From Pelagibacteraceae bacterium AG-390-A23 (GTDB taxonomy: Bacteria > Pseudomonadota > Alphaproteobacteria > Pelagibacterales > Pelagibacteraceae), in assembly GCA_003279775.1 (NCBI GenBank), contig QCGW01000004.1:31063-95062 (forward strand): DNA of 64,000 nucleotides, written 5' to 3'. The notes below the pieces were generated by a model that did not search any database, was not told the DNA's origin, and was given only the letters and a program-made list of their open reading frames with translations. Shown one piece after another: positions 35,056 to 44,479 of this stretch. Each line of letters begins with the position of its first letter. The first letter of the stretch is position 1. Both the position numbers and the translations under genes were made by a program.

Positions 35056-36592
35056 TTCTAAGTTTCTTAAATGAAAATATCAAAAAAATATACAATAAAA
35101 TTATAAATCCAAAAATTTTGTTTCCAAATTTTGCAAATAGAGTTGTCTCAATTTTTCTTGACTCAATTAAATCAATGTAACCTGATTTATTTATATCAAC
35201 TTTTTGCTCAATAACTCCTAGTGGATTAATAATTGCTGTTGTCCCATTATTTGCAGACCTTAAAACATATTTCCCACTCTCTATCGCTCTAAAAATACTA
35301 TGAGTTAAATGTTGCTCTGGTCCAATTGATTTACCAAACCAGCCATCTTCTGAAATATTTACAATATAATCAAACTTACTATTTGAGAAAATTTTACCTG
35401 AATAAATTATCTCATAACAAATAAGAGGTAATATTTTAACTGATAAATTATTATATTTCAGATTAATTATGTTTCTTTGTTCACCTTTTGAATATGATTG
35501 ATAGTCATTAGTAATTGTTTTTAAACCAATGCTTTTTAACAAGTTTTCAAAAGGTAAAAATTCACCAAAAGGAACAAGATTAATTTTGTTATATGAATTT
35601 ATTACATTAAGGTCATAGTCAAAAATAGATAATGAATTAAAATATTTAATAGTTTTATTTTCATCTTCTTTGCTATTTATCCCAATTGCTAATAAATGAT
35701 TTTCGTTGAATTTATTTTCAAATAACCATTTGTATTCTTTTAGTTGGTCTTGTGAAATACCTGGAATAATACCTTCTGGCCAAATAAAAATTATTTTTTG
35801 ATTTTTTTTAGGAGAGCTGATTTCAATTAGCTCTTCTATTGCAGTTATTGGATCAATATTATTATAAAATCTATCTATACTTATATTTGAACTTAAAATT
35901 CTTAGTTTATAATCAAGTTTTTTTACTTCTTGATTATTAAATTTTTCTAAATTTTGTGAACCAAGTATATAAAATGAAATTGTTGTAATAAGAAATGCAA
36001 CACAAATACTAATATCTTTTTTATTCTCTCTTAAAATGAATATTGATGGGCTTGTAAATAATGAAATACAAAAAAGATTAAAGCTGTATGTGCCTATGAC
36101 TGATGTAATGTTTAAAATTTCGATTTGATTAGAAAAACTATAAGCAATTAAATTCCAAGGGAAACCAGTGAGTATTGATCCTCTCACAAATTCTACTATT
36201 CCAAATATTAAAGAAAAAAGAAAAAATGAGCTTAAATTATTATTTGGTTTTAAAACCACAAATAGATAAGCAACTAAAGCATAAAACAAGGCTAAGAAAC
36301 CAGGTATTAATATTATTGTAAAAGGTATTAAAAACTTAAAATTTTGATCAAACGTTAATGATATTGAGATCCAATATAAATTACTTACGAAATAACCAAA
36401 CCCAAATAACCAACCATAAAGAAAAAATATTCTTTTATTTTTATAAAACTCAATTTTATTTATTAAAAATATATAGAATAAACTAAAAGTTAAAAAATTT
36501 ATTACAACATAATTAAATGGAGGCAAACTTAAGGAAGTAAGCACTCCTAATAAAATTAAATAAATTAATTCAATATAAAATTTATTTTTCAA
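35048..36592 (-). CDS. lnt: Apolipoprotein N-acyltransferase
   Basis: Adds the third acyl chain to lipoproteins at the outer face of the inner membrane. The 514 residues include about six N-terminal membrane segments and a nitrilase-type domain with the triad Glu in WPEGIIPG (~272), Lys in [11 protein letters not shown] (~335) and Cys in LICYE (~394). A C-terminal membrane helix follows. It starts 1 nt after the ybeY stop; the corC-like gene usual at this spot is absent. Confidence 0.93.
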   Translation of the reverse strand: MKNKFYIELIYLILLGVLTSLSLPPFNYVVINFLTFSLFYIFLINKIEFYKNKRIFFLYGWLFGFGYFVSNLYWISISLTFDQNFKFLIPFTIILIPGFLALFYALVAYLFVVLKPNNNLSSFFLFSLIFGIVEFVRGSILTGFPWNLIAYSFSNQIEILNITSVIGTYSFNLFCISLFTSPSIFILRENKKDISICVAFLITTISFYILGSQNLEKFNNQEVKKLDYKLRILSSNISIDRFYNNIDPITAIEELIEISSPKKNQKIIFIWPEGIIPGISQDQLKEYKWLFENKFNENHLLAIGINSKEDENKTIKYFNSLSIFDYDLNVINSYNKINLVPFGEFLPFENLLKSIGLKTITNDYQSYSKGEQRNIINLKYNNLSVKILPLICYEIIYSGKIFSNSKFDYIVNISEDGWFGKSIGPEQHLTHSIFRAIESGKYVLRSANNGTTAIINPLGVIEQKVDINKSGYIDLIESRKIETTLFAKFGNKIFGFIILLYIFLIFSFKKLRNE

Positions 36593-36593
36593 T

Positions 36594-37055
36594 TCAATTT
36601 ATTTTTGATTGTACAGATTTAAATAATAGATTTTCCTCTTTTAACATTTTAGAATAATCTTTATTTTTTTTATGATCAAAACCTAAAAGATGAAGAAAAC
36701 CATGTATGAATAATTTAGTAACTTTTTCTTTAAAAGATTTTAAATTTTGTGATCTTGGTTTGTCTAGATAATTATAGCTAATGATAATGTCTCCAAGATA
36801 AGTATTTTTTGAAATTTTTATTTTTTTATCTAATGGAAAAGATAATATATCGGTTGATTTATTTTTTTTTCTAAAAACCTTATTTAATTTTTTAATATTC
36901 TGATTATTTGAAAGTAATAGTGTTAAGGTTACTTTTTTATTCAAAAATTTATATTTTTTTGGAAAAGCTTTACATATTTTTTTAAAAAAAATGTCCTTAT
37001 TTTTGAGTCTTTTTGACCAAGCCTTCTCCTCAGAGAAGACATTAATACTAATCAT
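36594..37055 (-). CDS. ybeY: Endoribonuclease YbeY
   Basis: rRNA-maturation and quality-control metalloprotein. The 153 residues end with the zinc-binding HGFLHLLGFDH motif near residue 115, and the LSFP strand (STDILSFPLD) is at ~68. The N-terminal ~30 residues are Lys-rich. The start overlaps phoH by 8 bp on the same strand. Confidence 0.92.
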   Translation of the reverse strand: MISINVFSEEKAWSKRLKNKDIFFKKICKAFPKKYKFLNKKVTLTLLLSNNQNIKKLNKVFRKKNKSTDILSFPLDKKIKISKNTYLGDIIISYNYLDKPRSQNLKSFKEKVTKLFIHGFLHLLGFDHKKNKDYSKMLKEENLLFKSVQSKIN

Positions 37056-38043
37056 TATTTGAGTATGCTTTGACTATTTTAGAAACAAGTGGATGTCTTA
37101 CTACATCTGAATGATCAAAATCAACTATGGATATTTCCTTTAAATGCCCTAGTAACTCTTTTGATCGAACTAATCCTGACATGCTTTTATTTGGTAAATC
37201 AATTTGAGATGGGTCACCATTTACAACAATTTTAGAATTTTCTCCAATACGTGTTAAAAACATTTTTATCTGAGTATCTGTAGCATTTTGTGCTTCGTCT
37301 AAAATTGCAAAGGAATTTTTTAGAGTTCTACCTCTCATAAAAGCTAAAGGTGCAATCTCTATATCTCCAATCTCAATCATTCTTTGTATTTTTTCAAAGT
37401 CGAAGAGATCATATAAAGAATCATATAAAGGTCTAAGATAAGGGTCTACTTTTTCCTTCATATCACCAGGTAAAAATCCCAAACGCTCGCCTGCTTCTAC
37501 AGCTGGTCTTGAAAGAATAATTCTCTCAATCTTTTTTTCTAAAAGCATAGTTAGACCTACAGCGACTGCCAGAAAAGTTTTTCCAGTTCCTGCTGGCCCA
37601 GCTGAAATTACAATATCACTCTCCCTCAAAGCTCTCACATAACTTTTTTGTTTTTCAGATCTAGGAATTATAGATTTTTTTGGAGTTTTGATAATATCTG
37701 TAACGTTATTATTTTTTACTTTTTCATTAATCATAAAGTTATCAACCGATGAAAGTATATCTTTATTCTCTATACTTCCATTATTAATAAACTGATTAGC
37801 CAAAAATTGAATAGCATTTTTAATTTTTTCATTCTTTTCAGGTGTTGATTTAATTAAAATTGAATTTCCTCTTGAATATAAGCTACAATTTATAATTTTT
37901 TCTAATTCTTGTAAATTTTTATTAAATTCCCCAACAACACCCATTAACAAGTTATTGTCGTGAAATATAACACTTAAAGAATTGTTATCTGAATAAACAA
38001 ATTTTAAAGACTGATCGATATTTTTTTTAGTTATTCCAATCAA
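37048..38043 (-). CDS. PhoH-family ATPase (YbeZ type)
   Basis: The 331 residues comprise a KH-like N-terminal part and a P-loop ATPase with Walker A GPAGTGKTFLA (~151) and Walker B AILDEAQNAT (~250). It partners YbeY in rRNA processing in other bacteria, and the two genes overlap here. RPAVEAGERLGFLPGDMKEK is the family-typical middle block. Confidence 0.92.
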   Translation of the reverse strand: MIGITKKNIDQSLKFVYSDNNSLSVIFHDNNLLMGVVGEFNKNLQELEKIINCSLYSRGNSILIKSTPEKNEKIKNAIQFLANQFINNGSIENKDILSSVDNFMINEKVKNNNVTDIIKTPKKSIIPRSEKQKSYVRALRESDIVISAGPAGTGKTFLAVAVGLTMLLEKKIERIILSRPAVEAGERLGFLPGDMKEKVDPYLRPLYDSLYDLFDFEKIQRMIEIGDIEIAPLAFMRGRTLKNSFAILDEAQNATDTQIKMFLTRIGENSKIVVNGDPSQIDLPNKSMSGLVRSKELLGHLKEISIVDFDHSDVVRHPLVSKIVKAYSNND

Positions 38044-38046
38044 ATT

Positions 38047-39375
38047 CTATGCAACCTTCTGATCCGAATTAGTTATAACTTCACCGAATAAAGTATTTCT
38101 ATTACTATCTTTAATTCTCACTTGCACTATTTTTCCAATATCATTCTTTTTACCATTAAAAATTACAGATGTCATATACTCAGATCTACCAAAAACTTTG
38201 CTTTTATCGTCGGTTAAATTTTCAACCAAAACATCTATAACTTTTCCCTTCAATGAGTTGTTCATTTGGATTTGATTTTCGAATAAAACATTTTGAATTT
38301 TTTCTAATCTTTTAAAAGAAATTTTTTTTTCAATTAAGTCTAAATTTTCAGCCACTGTTCCAGGTCTTGGGCTAAAGATGAAAGAGTAAGAGTTAATAAA
38401 TTTAACCCTTTCAATTAAATTAAAGGTATCTTTAAAATCCTTATCTTCTTCACCAGGATAACCTATTATAAAATCGCTTGAAAATTCTATATTTGGGTTA
38501 ATTTCTTTTAATTTATCAAAAGTATTTAAATATTCCTCAATAGTATGTTTTCTGTTCATTAATTTTAAAATTTTATTAGATCCACTTTGGACAGGTAAAT
38601 GTACAAGTGGCATTAACTTTTTAGAATTTTTATAAACTTCAATCAAATCCTCTGTCATATCTTTAGGGTGAGATGTTGTGTATCTAACTCTTTTAATTTC
38701 AGATATTTTTTCAATGTTAAATATTAAATCTGATAGTCTGTATCCTTCATTGTCATAAGCATTTACATTTTGACCAAGTAAAATTATTTCTTTTGCACCA
38801 TTATCAGCTAAATATTTTGCTTCATCTAAAATTTGATTAAATGGTCGAGAATATTCTGGTCCTCTTGTGTATGGGACTACACAAAAATGACAAAACTTGT
38901 CACATCCTTCTTGAATGGTTAAAAAAGATGAAGCTTTTCCAGCTTCATTTTTTATTTTACTTAAATATTTAAATTTAGAAACTGCATCAAACTCAGTCTC
39001 TTCTATCTTTTTCTTTTTTTCAGTATAATTTATAATTGTATCGTTAATTTTATGATAAGCTTGAGGACCAATTACTAAATCTATGTAAGGTTCTCTTTTA
39101 AGCATTTCTTGGTTTTCTGCTTGAGCAACACACCCTGCAATAATCACCAATGGTTTTTTTTTAGATCTAAAAATTTTTTTTACTCTACCTATTTCATGAT
39201 AAACTTTTTCTTTTGCTTTATCTCTAATATGACATGTGTTTAAAAGATAACAGTTTGCTTGTTCATATTCTTCTGTTTTTTCATAACCAATTTTTTTAAC
39301 TGAATCATATATCCTATTAGAGTCATACTCATTCATTTGACATCCAAACGTTTTAATAAAAATTTTTTTTTTCAT
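38047..39375 (-). CDS. miaB: tRNA-2-methylthio-N6-isopentenyladenosine synthase MiaB
   Basis: Radical-SAM methylthiotransferase for A37 of tRNAs. The N-terminal UPF0004 cluster cysteines lie in FGCQMN (~11), LNTCHIRD (~48) and IAGCVAQ (~82). The radical-SAM C-X3-C-X2-C is CDKFCHFC (~158). A C-terminal TRAM domain runs from ~375 to 437. The length of 442 is typical. It lies 3 nt from phoH and 2 nt from the oxygenase gene upstream. Confidence 0.95.
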   Translation of the reverse strand: MKKKIFIKTFGCQMNEYDSNRIYDSVKKIGYEKTEEYEQANCYLLNTCHIRDKAKEKVYHEIGRVKKIFRSKKKPLVIIAGCVAQAENQEMLKREPYIDLVIGPQAYHKINDTIINYTEKKKKIEETEFDAVSKFKYLSKIKNEAGKASSFLTIQEGCDKFCHFCVVPYTRGPEYSRPFNQILDEAKYLADNGAKEIILLGQNVNAYDNEGYRLSDLIFNIEKISEIKRVRYTTSHPKDMTEDLIEVYKNSKKLMPLVHLPVQSGSNKILKLMNRKHTIEEYLNTFDKLKEINPNIEFSSDFIIGYPGEEDKDFKDTFNLIERVKFINSYSFIFSPRPGTVAENLDLIEKKISFKRLEKIQNVLFENQIQMNNSLKGKVIDVLVENLTDDKSKVFGRSEYMTSVIFNGKKNDIGKIVQVRIKDSNRNTLFGEVITNSDQKVA

Positions 39376-39377
39376 GT

Positions 39378-39998
39378 TTAAAGCATCGAAGCAACTTCAT
39401 CTATTTTTGCATTAAAAGATACAGATCTTCTTTCTTCTTCGGTATTAAAAAAAGGATAAACTGAATGCATCAAATAGCTTGGGAATAAATAAAAATCACC
39501 CACTCGAGGTGTAATAGCATACGTAGGTGAACAAAATAATTTTTTAGATCCATCAATCAATATCAATTTACCATTATGATTTACTTTTTTATTTTTTTGT
39601 AAGGTTTCGCCCATATTATTTGGGACTTTTAAATATCCTACTCCTGATATATCGCCTGTATGATAATGTATTGGGTTATATTCATTTTTAAACTGTCTTA
39701 CTATCCATGATTTAATAATTTGGAATTTTTTTAATTTTATATTTTTTTCTTTCTGTACCCATTCATCACAATTTTTAGCTAAATATTCTGCCCATTTTAT
39801 TTTTTTCATAAATTCGGTTGTCATTAAAAATTCCTGAGAAACATTCCCAGCTAATCCTGGACCCTCATTTAATTCATACAATTTTTCATTATTTTTAATA
39901 GTTTCATCAACAAATATATTCATTTCTTCAATAATATTTTTTGGGATTTTAATTTTAACTATAGATGGGCCAAATGGTCTGAAAATTTCAAAGTCCAT
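39378..39998 (-). CDS. 2OG-Fe(II) oxygenase-like protein
   Basis: The 206 residues match the putative 2OG-Fe(II) oxygenase family with HxD...H: H-Y-H-T-G-D near residue 115 (the iron triad first half), LMHSVYPF near 180 (distal His) and ERRSVSFNA near 195 (the 2OG Arg). There is no signal peptide. The gene is inserted between fur and miaB, where relatives may have plsC-like or no gene. A second member of the broad family is at 58.3 kb. The substrate is unknown. Confidence 0.8.
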   Translation of the reverse strand: MDFEIFRPFGPSIVKIKIPKNIIEEMNIFVDETIKNNEKLYELNEGPGLAGNVSQEFLMTTEFMKKIKWAEYLAKNCDEWVQKEKNIKLKKFQIIKSWIVRQFKNEYNPIHYHTGDISGVGYLKVPNNMGETLQKNKKVNHNGKLILIDGSKKLFCSPTYAITPRVGDFYLFPSYLMHSVYPFFNTEEERRSVSFNAKIDEVASML

Positions 39999-40406
39999 TT
40001 ATTTTTTTTTAACACCATATAGCTCTAATTTATGATCAACTAAATCATAACCATACTTATCAGCTACTTTTTTTTGAAGTTTTTCTATTTCTTCATCGAC
40101 AAATTCAATTATTTCTCCACTTTTAATATCAATTAAATGATCATGATGTCCTTCATTAATTTCTTCGTATCTTGCTTTTCCACCCTTGAATTCATGTTTT
40201 GTTATAATTCCCGTTTCCTCAAATAATTTCACTGTCCTGTAGACAGTTGCAATGCTTATTTTTTTATCGATTTTTGACACTCTATTATAAAGCTCATCTA
40301 CATCTGGATGATCGCTAGAAGCTGACATTACTTGAGCAATTATTCTTCTTTGTTCTGTTAACTTAACTCCTTTAGACATGCATTTTTGTTCAATTGTTTC
40401 TACCAT
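39999..40406 (-). CDS. fur: Fur-family metalloregulator (Fur/Mur)
   Basis: The 135 residues have a winged helix (KLTEQRRIIAQV...SIATVYRTVKLFEETGII) and a metal site with HHDHLIDIKSGEIIEF. The CxxC pairs of classical zinc-bearing Fur are absent, as in the manganese-responsive Mur of alphaproteobacteria. Iron sensing here may be left to Irr (24.1 kb). The stop abuts the oxygenase start (TAAATGG context). Upstream is tsaB with a 9-nt gap. Confidence 0.88.
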   Translation of the reverse strand: MVETIEQKCMSKGVKLTEQRRIIAQVMSASSDHPDVDELYNRVSKIDKKISIATVYRTVKLFEETGIITKHEFKGGKARYEEINEGHHDHLIDIKSGEIIEFVDEEIEKLQKKVADKYGYDLVDHKLELYGVKKK

Positions 40407-40415
40407 TGAATAATT

Positions 40416-40802
40416 TTAACTCAAATAAATGGGGTTAATCAAATTTTTTTTAATATTAAATTTATCACACAATTCTGGAATATTTTCATATTTTATATCT
40501 TTTTCACCTTTAAAATCTTGAATACTATAACAATAGTAATCAATTTTATTAGTCATATGGAATGCTTTAACTATAGATAACAAGTTTCTAATTCCTGCAA
40601 AGCTTCCTGGACCTCTATTTAAATAAATTTTATGGATATTTGTTAATTTTAATTCATGAGAATTTAAGAAATCATTAATAATTAAAGTTAATTTTTCATA
40701 ATTAATTTTAGTATTCTCTTTAGTAATATTATAAATATCATTATTATTAATGATCATTAAAAAAAATTTTTCACCTACTACATCAATTATCAGTTTACTC
40801 AT
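40416..40802 (-). CDS. tsaB: TsaB-like t6A synthesis protein (short)
   Basis: TsaB scaffolds TsaD in threonylcarbamoyl-adenosine (t6A37) formation. From MSKLIIDVVGEKFF (40802) the protein is only 128 residues. It keeps the ASKHA start strand and the RGPGSFAGIRNLLSIVKAF helix, but lacks most of the C-terminal half. Its position beside fur and upstream of the nfuA/trpS/murJ block fits the alphaproteobacterial tsaB-rimI-fur order; rimI is missing. The start lies inside the signal-peptide region of the divergent deacetylase gene. Confidence 0.75.
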   Translation of the reverse strand: MSKLIIDVVGEKFFLMIINNNDIYNITKENTKINYEKLTLIINDFLNSHELKLTNIHKIYLNRGPGSFAGIRNLLSIVKAFHMTNKIDYYCYSIQDFKGEKDIKYENIPELCDKFNIKKNLINPIYLS

Positions 40803-41811
40803 AATTATTCTATTTTCTAATATCAGTTCTAAATCAGATGAAAATAATATCAAATACTATTCTAATGATGAAGGAATTCTATCAATAATGTATCACCGTT
40901 TTAATGAAAATAAGTACCCTTCAACCAATATTAAAATGGATATTTTCAAAGAGCATATGGATATTATTAGAAAATCAAATTTTGATTTTCACAATCCTAA
41001 TAATTTTGCAGAACAATTTAATACACCAAAATTAAAAAAAGAAATCTTAATAACTATCGATGATGCTTTTGAATCTTTTTATACTGAAGCATGGCCCTAT
41101 CTAAAAGAAAATAAAATTCCATTTATTTTATTTGTTTCAACAGAGCCTGTTGGAAAAAAAGGTTATATGACTTGGAAGCAAATAAAAGAAATAGAAAGTA
41201 ATGATTTTGCAATCATAGGACATCATTCTCATACACATGAATATCTCATAGATGTAAGCAATGAAGAGTTTATTTTAGATATTGAAACAGCTAATAAAAT
41301 TTTTCTAAGAGAACTAGGTTATATCCCTGGCCTATTCTCATATCCCTTTGGTGAATACTCTAAATTTATGAAAGATTATATATCTAAAAATTTCAAATAT
41401 GCCTTTGGTCAGCATTCTGGTGTCATTGATTTAAATAAAAATAAATTTGAATTACCTAGATTTCCGATTAATGAAAAATATGGAGAGTTAAAAAGATTTA
41501 AATCATTAATAAATTATTTTCCTCTTGAATATAAAAAAATACTTCCTGAAGAAAAACAATTATTTGAAAATACAAACCCTCCAACTTTCAAAGTTGAATT
41601 TTTCAAAGAGCAAAAAAATTTATCAAATATTAATTGCTATTCTAATGAGGGAAATGTTTGGGAAAAATCAAAAACAAATTTTGCCAATAACACTCTGACT
41701 ATCGAATTTAGAGAACCATTCAAACCAAGAAGAGGTAGAATTAATTGTTCTCTGAACGATAATGGAAAATGGAGATGGTTTGGTATTCAATTCCCTATAA
41801 AAGAAAATTAA
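40750..41811 (+). CDS. Exported polysaccharide deacetylase (NodB fold)
   Basis: The 353 residues begin with a signal peptide (KK near the start, hydrophobic ~13-22). The NodB domain shows LITIDDAFESFYTEAWP (the TFDD metal/catalytic Asp pair) and H-H-S-H-T-H near residue 160 (the HxxxH type metal site). The FSYPFGEYS block follows. A ~90-residue C-terminal beta-rich extension ends in a Trp-Arg-Trp segment. It is the only forward gene inside a long reverse block. No ATG/GTG/TTG between 40750 and the domain keeps the signal peptide, so it must overlap tsaB's 5' end head to head by 53 bp. Confidence 0.83.
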   Translation: MIIKKNFSPTTSIISLLIIILFSNISSKSDENNIKYYSNDEGILSIMYHRFNENKYPSTNIKMDIFKEHMDIIRKSNFDFHNPNNFAEQFNTPKLKKEILITIDDAFESFYTEAWPYLKENKIPFILFVSTEPVGKKGYMTWKQIKEIESNDFAIIGHHSHTHEYLIDVSNEEFILDIETANKIFLRELGYIPGLFSYPFGEYSKFMKDYISKNFKYAFGQHSGVIDLNKNKFELPRFPINEKYGELKRFKSLINYFPLEYKKILPEEKQLFENTNPPTFKVEFFKEQKNLSNINCYSNEGNVWEKSKTNFANNTLTIEFREPFKPRRGRINCSLNDNGKWRWFGIQFPIKEN

Positions 41812-42872
41812 ATTAAACTTTCTAAATCTTTGCTTGAAGGCAACAATTTTGCTTCATCAAAATCTTTTAAATTATTCTGTTCAATAATTTTTTGCAGGAC
41901 CTCTATATATTGGCTACCTGTTTCTGCATATTTATCTAAATATTTAGACAAAATTAAACTATCTAAAGGTTTATTTTGATTTCTAAGTTCTGTTCTTGCT
42001 TTTCTTAAATTTTTATAAGTTGAGTGTGTATTTAAATTTCTTAAATATGCTCTTACAGACAGCTGTAAACTATGAAATTTCATAACTTTATGATCTTTAC
42101 CCTCATCGGCATCTCTAGGTTTTAAACCTTCTCCAGACCAAGTCCATTGTCCAAATAAAGCATTTCCCTTTAAAGCAAATCTTGAAGTACCCCAGCCAGT
42201 TTCTTTAGCAGCTTGAGCTATTGCTAATGAAACTGGTATTTCATCCATTCTTACTTTCAAAGTAGATAAATCATTTTTTCTTACACCGTATTGCTTATAT
42301 TTTTTTTCTAACCATTTTTTTTCAATATCAGTGTTGCTATTTTTATTTAAAATTGTGAATAATCTTTTTCTATCAACTTTAATTTTATTATTTTCCTTAA
42401 CAATTAAAGGAAGAACAATTTTTATAAACATATTTTTTCTTTTTTTAGTATTTCCAATATTTTTAATCTCATTAGGCAAAAGACCAATATCTATTGGTTT
42501 AACTAACTTTGTACTTCTCACATCCTTTAAATTGTAATTTACCTCTTTGAATAATGAGTCAATCTCTGATGTTGTATATCTAACTAGATTAATTTCAGAA
42601 TTATTCTCTTCTAAAATATCATATAATAAATCTCTCTCATCAACATCTACTGTTGAATCTTCTTCAATTAATTTATCTCCATTTAAAGTATTATTTAAAA
42701 TGTTTTTTGAATTATTGGTAAATTCTTTATTTTTAAAATTTTTGTCGGTAAAATTAATAAATATTGGAGTTACATAAAAAAACGAAATTACAATAAAAGA
42801 ACTTAAAATAAATCTCGAAATTATATCAAAACTTTTATATTTCATAAAATTTGGTTTTTTAAATTTTCTCAT
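41808..42872 (-). CDS. Bax-like membrane-anchored glucosaminidase
   Basis: The 354 residues have a basic start and one membrane helix at ~18-37. A polar linker to ~190 follows, then the endo-beta-N-acetylglucosaminidase domain with the catalytic-type AAKETGWGTSRFALKGNALFGQWTW near residue 215. The protein probably cuts peptidoglycan in the periplasm. The stop interlocks with that of the deacetylase (TTAA); both act on amino-sugar polymers, so a functional link is possible but unproven. Confidence 0.86.
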   Translation of the reverse strand: MRKFKKPNFMKYKSFDIISRFILSSFIVISFFYVTPIFINFTDKNFKNKEFTNNSKNILNNTLNGDKLIEEDSTVDVDERDLLYDILEENNSEINLVRYTTSEIDSLFKEVNYNLKDVRSTKLVKPIDIGLLPNEIKNIGNTKKRKNMFIKIVLPLIVKENNKIKVDRKRLFTILNKNSNTDIEKKWLEKKYKQYGVRKNDLSTLKVRMDEIPVSLAIAQAAKETGWGTSRFALKGNALFGQWTWSGEGLKPRDADEGKDHKVMKFHSLQLSVRAYLRNLNTHSTYKNLRKARTELRNQNKPLDSLILSKYLDKYAETGSQYIEVLQKIIEQNNLKDFDEAKLLPSSKDLESLI

Positions 42873-42878
42873 AAATTA

Positions 42879-43421
42879 TTATTGTATAGCCACAACTTCT
42901 TTTACCTCTGGTAGATAATGACATAAAAGATTTTGAACACCTTGTTTTAAAGTCATAGTTGAACTAGGACATCCAGAACAACTACCTTGCAATTGAACTT
43001 TTACAACTCCATCTTTAAACTCTTTAAATTTTATATCTCCACCATCTCTAGCAACAGCAGGTCTTATTTTATCTTCTAAAATTTTTACAATTTTTGATTC
43101 AATTTCACTCAAATCTAAATCTTCTTCTTTTATATTTTCATCAATTACAAACTCTTTACCATCTGCGTAAAAATCGTTTATTAAAGAAATTACGATATGT
43201 TTTATTTCATCCCACTTAATGTGTTCGTTCTTATTTACTGAAATAAAATCTTGACCTAAAAAAATGCCTACAACTCCATTTATTGACAAAATATTTCTTA
43301 CCAATTCATTTTTGATATCATCTTTATTTGTAATTTCATAAGGACCACTGTTTGAAACTTTCTTCCCAGGAAGAAATTTCAAAGAATTTGGATTTGGTGT
43401 CACTTCTGTTTGAACGAACAT
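42879..43421 (-). CDS. NfuA/NifU-like Fe-S cluster carrier
   Basis: The 180 residues comprise an N-terminal Nfu_N domain (TEVTPNPNSLKFLPG, ~4-90) and a C-terminal NifU domain with the cluster-binding C-S-G-C (~144-147) in GSCSGCPSSTMTL. It delivers Fe-S clusters to client enzymes such as the nearby MiaB. It lies 52 nt after trpS on the same strand. A TATAAT only 2 nt before the ATG is too close to be its usual promoter. Confidence 0.92.
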   Translation of the reverse strand: MFVQTEVTPNPNSLKFLPGKKVSNSGPYEITNKDDIKNELVRNILSINGVVGIFLGQDFISVNKNEHIKWDEIKHIVISLINDFYADGKEFVIDENIKEEDLDLSEIESKIVKILEDKIRPAVARDGGDIKFKEFKDGVVKVQLQGSCSGCPSSTMTLKQGVQNLLCHYLPEVKEVVAIQ

Positions 43422-43473
43422 AAATTATATATAGTGAATATTTTAAAAATTAAAACTTGATAATAAATTTTTA

Positions 43474-44475
43474 TTAAAAACCTACTATTTCTTTAATTCT
43501 TTCAATCTTTTTGGATGCAATTAAATTAGCTTTTTCAACTCCATCTAGAAGAATTTTATCTAAATAACTTTTATCTCCTAAAAGTTTTTTTATCTCATTA
43601 GAAATAGGTTCAATTTTATTCACAAGTTCTTCAGCTAACTGTTCTTTAAATTCTGAAAAGTTTTTACCTGCAAAATTTTTTACTGAGTTTTCTAATGTAG
43701 AATTAGTTAAACTTGAATATATTCCTAAAAGATTTTTCGCTTCTAATCTTTCATCAAGCTCCTTTATATCTAGAGGCATAGGCAAAGGATCGGTTTTTGC
43801 TTTTTTGATTTTGCTTATTATTTGATCTTTATTGTCTGTTAAATTTATTCGACTTAAATCTGATAATTCTGATTTACTCATTTTTTTTGAACCATCTTTT
43901 AAACTCATTATTCTCGAAAACTCTTTTTGAATTAGAGGTTCTGGAACTTGAAAAAAATTTTCTACTTCAAAATCATTATTAAATTTTTGAGCTATATCTC
44001 TACATAATTCCAAATGTTGTTTTTGATCATCACCCACAGGAACATGGGTAGCATCATATAAAAGAATATCAGCCGCCATTAGAACTGGATAAGAGTATAA
44101 TCCAATGCTAGCTTTCTCCTTATCTTTACCGGCTTTCTCTTTGAATTGAGTCATTCTATTTAACCAGCCCATCCTAGCAACACAGCTTAATATCCATGCT
44201 CCTTCTGCATGAGCAGCTACTTTAGATTGATTAAAAATTATACTTTTTTTTGGGTCTATTCCACTTGCTATAAAAGTTGCAACAGTTTCTCTTATATTAT
44301 TTTTTAATTCTTTAGGATCTTGCCTTACTGTAATAGCATGTAGATCAACTACACAAAAAATACATTTATTATCTTTATCGTTATTTAAGTCTACAAAGTT
44401 CTTTATAGCACCTAAATAATTTCCAAGATGAAGATTACCTGTAGGCTGAACACCGGAGAATATTTTTTTACGCAT
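43474..44475 (-). CDS. trpS: Tryptophanyl-tRNA synthetase
   Basis: Class I synthetase of 333 residues. The HIGH-type motif is GNLHLGN (~13-19) and the KMSKS motif is KKMSKS (~197-202). [25 protein letters not shown] is the Trp-binding middle block. It starts 4 nt after the murJ stop, a conserved murJ-trpS pair. Confidence 0.96.
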   Translation of the reverse strand: MRKKIFSGVQPTGNLHLGNYLGAIKNFVDLNNDKDNKCIFCVVDLHAITVRQDPKELKNNIRETVATFIASGIDPKKSIIFNQSKVAAHAEGAWILSCVARMGWLNRMTQFKEKAGKDKEKASIGLYSYPVLMAADILLYDATHVPVGDDQKQHLELCRDIAQKFNNDFEVENFFQVPEPLIQKEFSRIMSLKDGSKKMSKSELSDLSRINLTDNKDQIISKIKKAKTDPLPMPLDIKELDERLEAKNLLGIYSSLTNSTLENSVKNFAGKNFSEFKEQLAEELVNKIEPISNEIKKLLGDKSYLDKILLDGVEKANLIASKKIERIKEIVGF

Positions 44476-44479
44476 AAAA

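Noticed and set aside
35040..35100. SAM riboswitch upstream of metK
   Set aside because: metK starts inside the 3' end of lnt, leaving no leader for a riboswitch.
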